This document shows positions 33,786 through 46,701 of a stretch of 64,000 bases of DNA, one piece after another. Each line of letters starts with the position of its first letter. Position 1 is the stretch's first letter. A program made the position numbers and the translations under genes. The notes under the pieces were generated by a model that saw only the letters and a program-made list of their open reading frames with translations, was not told the origin of the DNA and ran no database searches. This stretch comes from Siphonodentalium dalli (Eukaryota > Mollusca > Scaphopoda > Gadilida > Siphonodentaliidae). The stretch lies in contig CP136061.1 in the NCBI GenBank assembly GCA_032622095.1, forward strand, positions 132,746,087-132,810,086, in the 5' to 3' direction.

Positions 33786-35700
33786 GCCGAAATGAGACTC
33801 TTGCAACAATATCTCGGACATGTTCGAATTTTTTTTCCGGAGTTATGGGTCTTAGTTTGTCTATTTTTAGCAATTTTATCACCGTTAGCGCGATAACTCG
33901 ACGAAATATTAACCGAGTTCAACAATATATGATATATGAGTCTCCTGCAACAATATCTCGGACGAGTTCGAAAACCAGGTTTGTCCGATTTTTTTTCGCA
34001 AAGTTAGGGGTCTTATAGTTTGTCTATTTTTAGCAATGTTATAACCGTTAGCGCGATAACTCAATGAAATATTAACTAATTTCAACAATATTTGGTATAT
34101 GAGACTCTTGGAACAATATCTCGGACGAGTTCGAAAACCAGGTTTGTCCGAAAAAAAATTCCGGAGTTATGGGTCTTAGTTTGTCTATTTTTTTTAGCAA
34201 TTTTATCACCGTTAGCGCGATAACTCGATGAAATATTAACCGATTTCAACAATATTTGGTATATGAGTCTCCTGCAACTATATCTCTGACGAGTTCAAAA
34301 ACCAGGTTTGTCCGAATTTTTTTCACAGAGTTATGGGTCTTAGTTTGTTTATTTTTAGCAATGTTATAACCGTTAGCGCGATAACTCAATGAAATATTAA
34401 CCAATTTCAACAATATTTGGTATATAGAGGATCTACAACGAGTCCCCAGTTTATAGCGGAATTTATAAAACGAGTCCAGTAAATTAGGTTTGGACCGAGC
34501 CTTTGGCGAGGTCAAGACCTAATTTACTGGACGAGTTTTGTAAATTCCGCTATAAACTGGGGACGAGTTGTAGATTCTATTTATTACATGATCTAAAACC
34601 TCGATAAAACATACTTAAATCAACAAATGGGACGTAAAACTAACGTCGGCTTCTATAAGGCCAGCGATGCCGTTTCACGTAACTATGCTTTGTTTGCCCG
34701 CGTAAAGAAATAGTCCCAGATATATAAAATACTTTCACGCATTTAATGGCGTATATTTAATGAAATAACTTTTAAACTCTTCATTCGTGAAAGTTTAAAA
34801 AAAAAATAATGGAAGCCATAGTATTTTGCGACATAGAGTACGGAATGTAAACAGACGACAAACCGGAAGTCAAAGGTCACCCGGCACTATTTCCTGTTAT
34901 TAAACGAACGTTTAATATTACAATTTATAGAATGGGTTTATTGAATGGAATAAGGGCAGGATCATGTAATAAATGAGACTCTTGGAACAATATCTCGACG
35001 AGTTCGAAAACCAGATTTGTCCGAATTTTTTTCCGGAGTTATGGTTCTTAGTTTGTCTATTTTTAGCAATTTTATCACCGTTAACGCGATAACTCGATGA
35101 AATGTTAACCGAGTTCAACAATATATGATATATGAGTCTCCTGCAACAATATCTCGGACGAGTTCGAAAACCAGGTTTGTTCGAATTTTTTTCGCAGAGT
35201 TATGGGTCTTAGTTTGTCTATTTTTAGCAATGTTATCACCGTTAGCGCGATAACTCAATGAAATATTAACCGCGATTTAAACAATATTGGGTATATGAGT
35301 CTCTTGCAACAATATCTCGGACAAATTCGAAAACCTGGTTTGTCCGAATTTTTTGTCCGGAGTTATGGGTTTTAGTTTGCCTATTTTAATAACAATTGTA
35401 TCACCGTTAGTGCGATAACTCAATGAAATATTAACCGATTTAAACAATATTTGGTATATGAGTCTCTTGCAACAATATCTCGGACAAATTCGAAAACCTG
35501 GTTTGTCCGAATTTTTTTTCCGGAGTTATGGGTTTTAGTTTGTCTATTTTAATAACAATTTTATCACCGTTAGTGCGATAACTCAATGAAATATTAATGG
35601 ATTCAATTGATATTTGGTATATAGGTCTATTGCAATAATATACCACCGTCCGACCTTATTTCCCGGAGTTGTGCACCTTATTGGCAGAAGTTTGGTTCGA
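33786..35700 (+). repeat. Tandem array of about 160-bp units, split by an insertion
   Basis: Units begin with TGAGTCTC(C/T)TGCAACAATATCTCGGAC and contain GTTCGAAAACCAGGTTTGTC, TTAGTTTGTCTATTTTTAGC and ACCGTTAGCGCGATAACTC. Starts are near 33792, 33949, 34102 and 34265, then 34974, 35133, 35298 and 35459. The insertion occupies about 34434-34972. No coding content. Confidence 0.88.
34434..34578. repeat. Long hairpin inside the insertion that splits the 160-bp array
   Basis: The arms TCTACAACGAGTCCCCAGTT...CCAGTAAATTAGGT and their complement are separated by TTGGACCGAGCCTTTGGCGAGGTCAAG. About 60 bp per arm with a few mismatches. The repeated CGAG motif near each arm end also occurs at the 20562 foldback. 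Confidence 0.8.
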
Positions 35701-36588
35701 CTGCCAAAAAACTCGACAAAAGCATCTTAGATGCGTATCCCTTGTTTATAATATGTTATCGGTGGGTTTTGTTGACACGGATAAATAGGGAATGATAGTA
35801 TATAGTTTTGCAATCGGAACGTAATCCGCATTGGATGCGGGTGTCTTTCGTTCCGTGTTTCTGAAATGAATTGAGGTCGGAGCTAGTTTTGATAGTACTA
35901 ATTCATCATTTGAGAATAAATTATTGCTGGACTGGATATACAATATAACAGCTAAAACTCTCAAAATTATATTAAGACAGAACGAAAAATTGTGGTTCAA
36001 AATAAGGAAATGTCCGATTAAATTGAATTAAATTAAATTAAATGCATGGGACCCCTGCTCTTGATTAATGATTTATTTGGTCCAGTTTCTTAAGCCTTGA
36101 CATTTCAAATTGGTTTATTAGTCATAATTTATCTTTAAACATGGATTTGGAAAAAAATTACATTGCAATGGAAATATCTGTTATCGGGAGTGTGATACAA
36201 CGCACCCATTTTTTTCCCGATACCACCCCCCCCCCCCCCGGTTGTGACCATTACATTTTCTGGAAAATTATTTTCAATAACTTCAATCACGGCGATAGTT
36301 ATTTAGAATCTTTCAAAATTTTCAACTTATTGCAAATTCCCAAGTCCGCGAAATTACATTGCACATGCCACCCCCTCACCCCAATGCATTATTGAAAATT
36401 TCCAACAAGTACCTCACTATTTCCAGTTGTTGGAAATTCCCACCTGATATCCCCTATAATAATGGTTCGAAATGTTTTCAAGAGATGAATGTAATTTATG
36501 TGTAATATTTTGACACAAAGTTGAACAATATATAGTTGGTTCTTGATCTGAACAAACAATGTTTTACACTATACATTGATTGTAAAGG
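35701..36588. other. No recognised gene; poly(C) tract
   Basis: Contains a C-homopolymer run (about 36225-36239) and AATTAAATTAAATTAAAT simple sequence at about 36020. Short frames are unrecognised. Confidence 0.45.
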
Positions 36589-37215
36589 ACGCCGGTGGTC
36601 CCGTCGGTAGAATGCTCGGGGCATTATGCCGCCATTTGCCATCAAGCGCTGACGAAGCTGGTTCGAATGCCGACAAGCGCGGATTCGCGATCCACTCTAA
36701 GTGAGGATAATCTGATTCGTGTATCTGGGCAAGTTTGTCGGTCCCTTTCCGGGGTCGGTATTTCTACACACAGCGGAGTGTTTCTCTGTGAATTTACTCT
36801 CTGCGTAGACTTTCCTCCACCCGTAAAACTGACAACGTCGTGACATCCGCATATATAGGGGTGGAAATCTGCACCACCCATGCCCCGTGATCCCTGTCGA
36901 ACGGCGACGGCATACAGATACCGCTATATACAACACGGATATAAGTCGCTTTCGCGTGCAAAGGTTTGGAGACACCAACACACCAATCTCGATGCAGCGC
37001 TCAGCACGCTTTTGTCCATAGATTGTCATTGATTGTCGTTGATTGTACAACAATGCGCCGATCCCAGCTTGCGACCAGGTGGTTTCGCGAGACCAAGTCC
37101 TGACATGGAACACCGTGATTATTAGGGTGGTCTAGACCTGAGACCAGAATTCAGCCGTATGTGTCAAAACGACGACGAGTATATACCAATAAATTGAATT
37201 GAATTGAATTGAAAA
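36589..37215 (+). mobile_element. tRNA-derived SINE-like element with AATTG tail
   Basis: A-box-like TGGTCCCGTCGG (36596-36607) and a good B-box GGTTCGAATGC (36660-36670). The body is GC-rich relative to its flanks, and the element ends with a short-repeat tail (AATTG)n at about 37194-37212, typical of SINE 3' tails. Overlapping antisense frames of up to 138 codons are by-products of the low stop density. Confidence 0.65.
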
Positions 37216-37409
37216 TTGAAAATGGCTTGAATCCCGCGTACCAAAATGAGGGGAATGACACCTGCATATATGCTGCGAACCTTTTAAATGCATTTGCCCC
37301 CTTCACTGCAAAATATTAATAAAGAGCGCTTATGTTTACTGTTTCCTGGTATGGAAAAAATAAAGAGCGCTCATCTCACTGTTGTTAGGAAGTGAAACAA
37401 AACTAAGAA

Positions 37410-37753
37410 AACTATAGCTCGATCGGTCCAGAAACATGCCAAAATGAGCGTATATGAACGAAGTCAAAGTCAAGGACACGGTCGGACGTGAAATTGGACC
37501 TGCCCATATTGTTCCCATGATCAAAGTAGGCCTATACATACAAATTTGAGTCGGATCGGTCGAGTTCCAGAAACATGCTTATATGAGCGTATATGAGCGA
37601 GATATAAGGACACGCGAAATTGGAACCGCCCGCATTGTTTCCGGGATCAAAGTAGGCCTACATACCAATTTGAGTCGGATCGGTCGAGGTGTTTTCGAGT
37701 CTATAACAAACATACATACAGACAGACCGACATAAGTTCCAAAATATATAGGA
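37410..37753 (-). mobile_element. Minus-strand Helitron fragment, 5' end preserved
   Basis: On the minus strand it starts TCCTATATATTTTGGAAC, with a GTCTGTATG microsatellite, then two repeats containing GATCCGACTCAAATT and CATGTTTCTGGA. The same core is present at 30363-30740. No 3' hairpin or CTAG was found, so the 3' end is lost. Confidence 0.65.
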
Positions 37754-38650
37754 CTTGACTTGAAACGTATTTTATTTGCATATAATACAAAAGGGATCGG
37801 GGCACAATTTTTTTCAACTTATGAAGCCCCTTATATAGGAGATGACTAACGACTGTTCATTTGAGCCCAGTCTGGGTGATTTGAGCCGTACAAAACTAAA
37901 TCTAGCCGAAGAATACAAGAATAGAGTCGCCGTTTAATATTGACCATTTCTTTGTGTTAAAGTTTGAACAATTCCAGAGAAATCACAGTCGGATGACACA
38001 AGAAAACAACGCACGACGTGTGGTAAATTTGAACGCAGAAACTAATAAAGAGCCGGGAACCTACGTTATAATTTGCTCGAAAATTTCAACATTATTTATT
38101 TCTAAATTTCCCAACAACTCATTTCGGATTCCGCAAAAAAACAGACATCTATAAACAAATTTCTTTTACGGTTATTTTTGCGTTCAAATTTCACAACCTC
38201 GAAAAATGGTGCCCCAAGTCACTTGAACACTAATTCCTTCTTGATGTAAGGAGTAGATGGGCGCGAATCGCACAGGAAGGTCGAAAAGATCGAGTGATCT
38301 TTTTCTCCACACCACTTAATTCTTCTCAACAGTCGCATAATGTACTTATATGGGGCCCGAATTCACAGTGAGGTAGAAAAAATGATACACAGCTCATGTG
38401 ATATCGTTTTCGGTTAAGTATTTTTGTTATATATCAATAGACGAAGAAAACAATCAATTGACGTGAGACATCTTGCCATTTTGGGGCAAATTATGACGTA
38501 TATGTTCCTGGCCCTGTAGTGTTCGGCTTCCCGGTGCCCTACAAATTCAACTAAACACGCCGTGCATTTTGTTTAACCCTTTCAGTGCCAAGTCGGATTT
38601 TTGTATCAACCCATATTTCCTAGATCGTTTTTCAAATTTATTGATTATAA
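37754..38650. other. No recognised gene
   Basis: AT-rich sequence. The segment TTCAAATTTCACAACCTCG near 38186 recurs near 40784, so part of this is dispersed repeat. Confidence 0.4.
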
Positions 38651-38654
38651 TTTA

Positions 38655-38720
38655 TAATAATGTGATACATTGATGGAAAGAGCTCTAAGAGCTCTTTCCG
38701 TCAATGTATCACATTATTAG
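38655..38720. repeat. Palindrome
   Basis: AATGTGATACATTGATGGAA, then AGAGCTCTAAGAGCTCT, then TTCCGTCAATGTATCACATT: a near-perfect 60-bp hairpin, with one mismatch in the arms, just before the microsatellite that heads the next repeat. Confidence 0.8.
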
Positions 38721-38721
38721 C

Positions 38722-40860
38722 TATATATATATTTGCGAATGTCTGTCTGTCTGTCTGTCTGTATGTCTGTCTGTCTGTCTGTCTGTGTTCTATATAAATT
38801 CACAGGGGACCATCTAGATGATACAAAAGGGGTCTACTAGGGGTAACTTTTTACGAGGAAGATAATGGTGTGGGTTAGAATTTTCTAAAGTGACGCCGTT
38901 GTTGCCAGGGGCAGAAAAGGGGGAAGGGGCAGAATTTTTTTTGTCGCCGATTGCCACGAAACTTACACATAATCATCTCCATAATATGAAGAATATAATG
39001 GTGCGGTTTAAATATGTCAAAAGTTGCGTCGTTCGAGTCAGAGATGCACGGAAGGGGAGAGGGGCACCAAAATTGTTACAACTAATTTTAGCGCCGATTT
39101 CCACCAAATTGATATATATTCTTCTTCATGATACAAGGATTCTAATTGTGCGATTTAAAGACGCCAAATTGGTGTCGTTTGGATGAGAGATTGGGGTGGG
39201 GGTGGGCACTAAATTTGATAAGAATGGGTTTAGTCGCCGATTGCCACCACACTTATACAAAATCATTGCCATGGTATGAGGAGTCTAATGGTGTGACTTA
39301 AATCTGTCAAAAGTGGCCTCATTCGAGTCAGGGGTGCACTGAAAGGGAGAGGGGCACCAAAATTGATACACAACATTTTTAGCGCCAATTTCCACCAAAT
39401 TGATACATGTTCTTATCAATGATACGAGGAATCTAATCGCGTGATTTAAAAACGCCATATTGGTGATGTTTGGGTGAGAGATGGAGAGGGGTGGGCACCA
39501 ACTTTGATAACAATTTGTTTAGTCACCAATTAGCACCAAACTTATAAATAATCATCTCCATGATATCAGGAGTGTAATTGTGTGCTCGAAGGATGTCACA
39601 AGTGGGGTCATTCGAGTCAGTGGTGCATAGAGGTGAGCGGGACACACAAATATAATAATATGTTCAGCGCCGGTTTCCACCAGATTGATACATATTCTTC
39701 TCCGTGACACGAGGAATCTAATCGTGTGGTTTAGATACACCAAATTGGTGCCGTTTGGACGAGAGACATGGGGACCTTAAATTTGATACGAATTTGTATA
39801 CTCGACAATTTTCACCAATTGTATGCATCTCCATAATGAGTCTAAGTGTGTGGTTTAATGGTGACAAAAGTGGCGCCGCTTGAGTCCGAAAGAGGGACGG
39901 GAGGGTCACCAAAACTGATAAAAAATATTTTTAGTACCAATTACCATCAAATTCATACACGTTCTTCTCAAATGATACGAGGAATCAAATTGTGCTGTCT
40001 GTCTTTCTGTCTGTCAGTATGTCTTATATATATAACTTAACGTGGTACAATCGAGATGGCACCAAGGCGGTCTAAGAGGGGTAACTTTTTACGAGGAATA
40101 GATAATGATGCGGGTTAAAATTTTCTAAAGTGACGCTGTTTGTGTCGGGAAGAAATGGGGAAGGGCGGCCAAATTAAAAAAATATGGTAAAATAGTTTTG
40201 TCGCCGATTTCACCAAACGCATACATAATCACCTCCGCGATATGACGCTGTTCGAGTCAGCGTTGCAAGGGGCATCAACAATTTATTTAATAAACTATTT
40301 TTAGCGCAGATTTCCACCAAATTGATAAATTCTTCTTCTCCATGATACAAGGACTGTAATCGTGTGATTTAAAGACGCCAAATTGTTGCCATTTGGGTGA
40401 GAGATGGGGGGGGGGGTCATAACTATGATAATAATTTGTTTAGTTGCTGATTACCACCAAACCTATATATAATCATCTCCAGTATATCATGCATCCATGA
40501 GTCTAATGGACGTTGATTAAATGTCAAACGATCGAGGTGCCGTTAACGTCATGCATGAGGATGGCAAAGCTGATACAAATATATTTAGAACTAATTTCCA
40601 CCAAATTCATACACGTTCTTCTCTAATGATACGATGATTTAAATCAAATTTGTTGTCGTTTGGGTCACGAATGGTGAGAGGATATGCACTATCGTTGATA
40701 AGATTGCTATTCGCCGATATCCACCTATAAGTTATATATGGTCTCCCAGACCATCTCCATATCGTTTTAAGGAGTTTTTGGCGTTCAAATTTCACAATCT
40801 CGACAAATGGTGACCAAATTAAGTCACTTGAACAATTATATATTTTCAACTGTCATATTT
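38722..40860 (+). repeat. Two Helitron-like units with alternating dimer core repeats
   Basis: Each copy opens with a GTCTGTCTGTCTGT-type microsatellite (about 38740-38788 and 39998-40022), then GGTCTA(C/A)(T/G)AGGGGTAACTTTTTACGAGGA. The core alternates two related segments of about 145 bp: an A type (CGCCGATTGCCACCA...AATCATCTCCAT) and a B type (GATTTCCACCAAATTGATAC...TTCTTCTCCATGATACGAGG), giving a dimer of about 290 bp. No CTAG hairpin end was located, so Helitron identity is tentative. Confidence 0.65.
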
Positions 40861-42349
40861 ATATGGGGATGGGAATCAGGGCATTCACATAATGAGCTGA
40901 CAAGAACAGATCATTAAAAGTATAGTTATCATTCTATTTAAGAGATACATACAGTCTTGCAAACTGAGAGACATCGAACCGTCAGAGGGTTGCATATTAG
41001 AATGGCTCATGTATATATATTATAACACAATTGAGTATGTTCCATTCAATACAGTTTCCACAAAAAAAGTTACAATTTGTCAAGAGATGTGGAAATGTAT
41101 CGAACGCCTGTTCAAAAATAGTGGTCACGGTGTGTAGTCAACTATATTTTATTCTGATATAAAAGAAAACGCAGTCAGTAGCACGTGACTTTTTAGGATC
41201 CTCCAATACTGATATCTGTATCTTCATGGAGATATGATAGCCAGGTGTTTTCAAAATCTTAGTCTAACCTACTAGATTGATTGGTACATCTCTATATGTA
41301 AAACCCAATTGTCGTCTTTTATTTTTGCAAACTAATGTCTTTATGATGTTCATGTATCATGTTATAACGTCTGAATTATACGCTGTTGTAAATAAATAAA
41401 TACTTCTTTTATTTCTATTGTCTGCAGAATATTTTGTGTAATAAGTCACATTAATACATGTTAGAGCTTGAGCTGCATGTATACCCCGCGGATTTCCGAT
41501 GGTTATGATATCTTTGTAGAACTATATCAGTCCTTCAATTTGCCGGTTGTTTGCCATCTGGCTATTGGGGCTTTCTAGAGTTATCGGTCATTGAATCCAA
41601 GATGGCCGCCAAAATTGATTACCTGATCTGGTAAATTTTAAATCGCAATTACTCAGAAAGTTTATGAGCCGTGCGATATGTCATTCTAATGATCATTAAG
41701 TACTCCTCATTCATATGAATGAATACATTTCTTATATTCAAAATGGCCACCGGAAGTGGAAAATATGACGCTTTTTCACTAATATCTTCTAGATCAGTTT
41801 CTGGTGTTTGGAACTGGTTGAGAATTTTGACTTTATTTTTGTATGTATTATATTAACTGATCATTGTGGCATTGACATAGCCCCTTCCGATCCCCCAAAA
41901 CTTTGATTTTACAGAACGTGGTATAAAATCTCACACACTGGTCATATTCCAACAAAGAATGAGCAGAACTGTGTTATATAAGTGAGACACACCATTACCC
42001 GTAAATATTCCAAGTCATTGGAACAAAACTTGTTACTTTGGCTCAAAATGGCCGCCAAAATATGGAAAATTGTAAATATTGCCCAAGCGTGTCATGCAAT
42101 CGCTTACAAGATGTGGTTGATGAATACAATTAAAGGCTATTCTGCCTTATATCCATTGAAAACTAACATGTTTGATTCACATTGGTTAATTGTTAGTATG
42201 GTAACCACTGACATTACCAGAAATGTTGGATTATACTCTCACAAACTTGATATAAATATTGGCAAAAAATCACTTTTCAGGTTTGGACAATTTTTTAAAA
42301 GTAAAATGTAACTAACTTTGGTATGAAATGTGTTTATTGTTTCGGTATA
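40861..42349. other. No recognised gene
   Basis: Contains AAGATGGCCGCCAAAATTG (about 41600) and AAAATGGCCGCCAAAATATGG (about 42045), members of the dispersed ATGGCCGC repeat group. An open frame at 41982-42311 lies on one of these and is not convincing as a gene. Confidence 0.4.
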
Positions 42350-43016
42350 TAATTATACTGGAAGTGGCTGTGTGGACATTGATGTGGGGTATGCATATGA
42401 CAAGAGTAGCTTCATGGTCATCGCTGTGTTATGGTAGTCGTGGGTAGATAGGAGCTACATGCATTGTTTGGGTTTTCAAGTAATGTGTGTAGCTGTAGTT
42501 TACTCGCGGCTGCCTGCTACTGTGGGTAAAAATATTGCAACGCACGCGTGTAATCTGTAAATGCTATGTACATATGTTAATTAATGTTGTCTAAATGTCA
42601 TTACTTGATTAAATAGACAATAAACTTGATTGATTGTTTATGTATATATGGAGTGACTGTGTGGTCATGTGTGGGATATACATTAGGTTGCTGTATTGGC
42701 ATAGGGAGTCTATATGTATACATATGTTGTCTGTGCGATCACGGTGGGGTATATGGATAAATATGGAGTGGCCATGTCTATATGTGTACGTGAAATGACA
42801 TTACGACCATGATTTAAGTGTATATGCATGCCTGGGTTATAGTTGGCGAGCGTGTGTGTATATAGGAGTGCCCTTGTGGTAATGGGTGGGATATATATAT
42901 ATATTTATATATGTCGTGTGTGTATACTGTCATTGGTGGATGTCTAGGCATACAGGGAGTAGCTGTATTATCATGGATGTCGTACATGAGTATACCGTGA
43001 GTGGCTGAATTGTCAT
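42350..43016 (+). repeat. Diverged minisatellite, left part
   Basis: Irregular units of about 45-60 bp share ATATGGAGTG(A/G)C, TGTGTGGTCATG and GGGTATAC. The same units resume at 43985, on the far side of a LINE fragment. Confidence 0.6.
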
Positions 43017-43059
43017 GTGTGGGTGGTCGTTCAAAAATTGTATACGTTTTCGCTACAAA

Positions 43060-43628
43060 TGGATAATTCCGGTAAAACAAACAAACGCACGACTTGGCTA
43101 TCCTGCATTAAGGGACTAATATATTCTTCCGGACATAATCACATTTGGAATGAACAGAACATTTCTAGTCATGACATTAAGAATATTGAGAACACTTTCA
43201 GAGATCAATTTATTCAGAAATGGTGGTACGACATCGATAACTCATCACGGGGTCATTTTTATCGAAATTTCAAAATGAAGTTTGGCTATGAGACTTACTT
43301 TTTTAATTTACCTCGTGATCTATCTCATAATATTATGCGATTGAGAACTGCCAATCACAGACTAGGTGTTGAAACTAGTAGATGGGGTAATGCAGGCAAA
43401 CGCAGCAATGAATGCACTATATGTTGACAGGCCGATTCGAATGATGAATATCACCTTGTATCCATTTGTAAATCATTGGATGGGGCGAGTCAGAAATATT
43501 TAACAAGATATTATTGTGAAGAACCATCTAGATGGAAATTCTATAAACTATTAGCTACCAGCAACCCCGAACTTCAGAAATGTCTAGGTATTTTAATTAA
43601 AATAGGACTGAAAAGGATCGACAAATAA
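43060..43628 (+). pseudogene. LINE C-terminal remnant with one in-frame stop
   Basis: Coding-like from about 43060 (DNSGKTNKRTTWLSCIKGL) through RLRTANHRLGVETSRWGN and the zinc-knuckle-like C-X2-C (ECTIC). A TGA at 43425-43427 then interrupts, and the same frame continues with QADSNDEYHLVSICKSL and ILIKIGLKRIDK to TAA 43626-43628. The order (LR...VETxRW, CxxC, DEYH...C) matches the fragment at 28880-29221. One nonsense change in an otherwise open 190-codon tail suggests recent decay. Confidence 0.75.
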
Positions 43629-43644
43629 CGACCGCGGTGATGAT

Positions 43645-43885
43645 ATTGAGGATTATGAGGACGATTACGATAATAATGACGATGACGAAGATGATGGTGT
43701 TGATGATGACGATGATGATGATAACAAAGGTTATGCTGATAATGACGACGATGATGATAAGGACGATGGTAATGAATGACGATGATGAAATGACGAGTAG
43801 TTGACGATTATGATGATTGCATGATATTGGTGATGATAATGATGATGATGGTGATGATGATGATGCGACGATGATGATGACTGCG
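43645..43885 (+). repeat. GAT/GAC microsatellite
   Basis: Imperfect (GATGAY)n tract. The reverse strand reads as a His/Ser-rich frame that should not be taken as a protein. Confidence 0.9.
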
Positions 43886-43984
43886 TGATTATGTTGTAAA
43901 TAGTGTATATATGTTCACATTCACCTCTAATTTCACGTGAATTCATGATTGAGTAAATAAAGCATTCTACTGTGGAGTGTATAT

Positions 43985-44235
43985 GCAAGTCTGGAAGGTG
44001 TGAGTGGCCTTACATATGTATACATGGGGTGACTCTATGGTCATGATGGGGATTATATGTATATCTTGAGTGGCTATTTGGCCATGGGTGTGGCGAATAT
44101 GTATACAGGGAGTGACTATGGCCAATGATGATGTGAATAGGTATACAATGAGTGACTGTATGGCCATACATGTGGTGAATAGGTATACAGGGCGTGAATA
44201 GGTATACATGGGTCAGGTGAATAGGTATACATGGG
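43985..44235 (+). repeat. Diverged minisatellite, right part
   Basis: Units such as GGTATACAGGGAGTGACTAT and TGGCCATACATGTGGTGAATA continue the array of 42350-43016. Confidence 0.65.
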
Positions 44236-45774
44236 TCAGGTGTAGGAGAATACCCATATGGACAAACCTCACATTCGAACATTTCGTTCTGATTAGTTAT
44301 CTGTATTGCCTTCCTGAGCACAACAGTAACCAAAAATCGAATACAAGTGTTTCATTGTTTCTACCACCATAATACAAATACTAACAATAGCTAATTATAT
44401 TAACACTCGCGCCAATCGTACCAAATACTTCAAATCGTCCTTAAACACAAATTTCCACGGCCAGTAGCCAACCTAGATCTAGCCCGATAATCTCTGGAAG
44501 GCAATACATATTACATATTACGTACATCAAAACTTATCACCATGTAAGTACGTTTGTATCGTCATCTTGATTTCATGTGTGTTGCTATATTGTGTTGGGA
44601 GAGGGGCTTCATAAGTTGTAAAAACTTGTGCCCCAGAAATTTTGACCCGCTGAGTGATTGCATGCTTGATTGAGCACCGTCTATGTGGAGGTAGTGCTCA
44701 ATTCAAAAGTCACAAAACCGTTATGATGGTAGTTCTGGATGTAACCCCATGTCACGACAAGACTACATGTGTCCGCATGGTAATGGGTAGAAACTGAATT
44801 CAATACCGCCATGAGGTGCAAATTCATCTTGCTGTAGATACGGAGTGTCATATCGTCGGTTTAGTGCCATTAACCACTTAGGTACAATGGGTATCAAGTG
44901 GAGGTCCACCTGTAGTTAACCCAGAATTCTTAAATTTGAACATTGACCAAATATCCAGCATATACGTGAACATGTTCCACCTCAGTGAACCCAGTGAGTT
45001 TAAGATTTTTGGAAAGTTGACTCTCCCATTAAATTCGTGTTCATGCAAGCATATAATCATCAATCATAGCATTAGTCTTATAATACTAATATGTTGGGCG
45101 CATTTAATTATCTTCCAAAATTATCGTCGCATTCTGACTACCACATCTGAAGATATATCCTCTAAAATATAAGGGGGTACTTACTGTTTTATGTGTTTGT
45201 ATCTCGATCCCATACCATGGGCTATGATAACCAACGGTTAAAGGTATGCATTTTTATTACTCCAATAAATTATAACATAGTCAATAAATTAAATAACAAC
45301 AGTATATTGCATGTATAAGACATCGTACCACCAACCCCAGATAATGATACTAACATTTACCCAAGTAAATCGTGTATATGAAACAAATTCCCATACCCAT
45401 GGAGATCCACTCCTTGAAGATTCATTCGCAATGGAACATGTTCTGGGCGATAAATGGGTGATAAATGCCAGGTACGTATATGTAGCGACATCAGGCTCCA
45501 AAAGTACACGAAAACCTAATATAAACTCGAAATATTTAGAGTTGGAAATTTGATTGTCGAAAAATAACAAAAGATGTAAATTTCAAGAGCGAGAGGCTTT
45601 TGAAATTTCAACATATCATACACATGACTTGGTGAGCTTATCATATATAGACAAACTCAAACTTATTTCAATTCATTCGCAATCATTCGACTGGTATACG
45701 TACCGCATGTAGCCTATTTCTTTTTCGTGTGGTATTCATTTGAAAAAGCCATATCTTATATCTAAATTGACTTT
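44236..45774. other. No recognised gene
   Basis: AT-rich; no frame, domain, RNA gene or clear repeat was recognised. AGTTGTAAAAACTTGTGCCCC near 44614 is short and isolated. Confidence 0.4.
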
Positions 45775-46076
45775 AACCCTTTCAATACTAAATGGATTCT
45801 CCCACACAGTTAAAACGGTGTACATTGAAATGGTCTATTATTGATTTGGAGGGATGTTAAATAAATAAAAGCAGGCGACATATATATAAAAGTACAGAGG
45901 GAGCCCTATTTATTGGGGGGAATGTGTTGATAATAAGTCAAACAATAATAAAACAAACTACCTCGGTTGTTGAACTTATTATCTGAACATTTCCTATGTG
46001 ATTATTACTCATCAATGATGCTTCAGTAAAGAAAGGATTAAAGCTTCCCAATTTGTAGTCCGAGAGCACATGCAAA

Positions 46077-46289
46077 CAGTAATGCCCAAAGTAATTGACC
46101 ACTTAACCACAGCAGAATTATGGGTAATTTTTCAGGATTTAGTCGGAAATATGGCTTGTTGCCATTCATCGGAAAGCTCTCGGCGAGAGCTTTCCAATGA
46201 ATGGCAACAAGCCATATTTCCGACTAAATCCTGAAAAATTACCCATAATTCTGCTGTGGTTAAGTGGTCAATTACTTTGGGCATTACGG
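46077..46289. mobile_element. Palindromic Tc1/mariner-type MITE, long arms
   Basis: Nearly perfect inverted repeat with arms of about 105 bp (CAGTAATGCCCAAAGTAATT...GGAAAGCTCTC and complement). TA follows at 46290-46291. It shares arm sequence with 46702-46872 and 12016-12115. Confidence 0.85.
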
Positions 46290-46701
46290 TAGCTGCCATT
46301 AAACTCATTTGGGGCAGCCCCATCTAGTTTAAAACATGACGAACAGTAACGCCTCCACTTTATAAAACCACGTCAAACATAACAATAAAATAAAATAAAT
46401 GCCAGGTGCTCATCCCCACCGGACCATATTTTTAACACTTTCTATACTAAATGGATTCTCCCACTCAGTTATAAGAGAATACATCGGAATGGTCTATAAA
46501 TAAAATTGCAGAAGGAGCCCTATGTATTTGGGGAAATGTTTAGATAATAAGTTCAACAAACGACCTCGTTTTATAATTTAACTTATTATATGAACATTTC
46601 CTATGGGATAACTACTCATCAATTATGCTTTAGTAGAGAAAGGAATAAGCTAGTCCAAATAAGATTTTCTCTCAAAAAGGCACTATCTCGAAAGTGAAGT
46701 A

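Noticed and set aside
36595-37113. Possible protein gene on either strand (up to 138 codons)
   Set aside because: The segment has tRNA-type A and B boxes and an AATTG tail and is better explained as a SINE; frames overlap on both strands without a domain.
43731-44333. His/Ser-rich and Tyr/His-rich minus-strand frames
   Set aside because: They are translations of the GAT microsatellite and the GGTATAC minisatellite.
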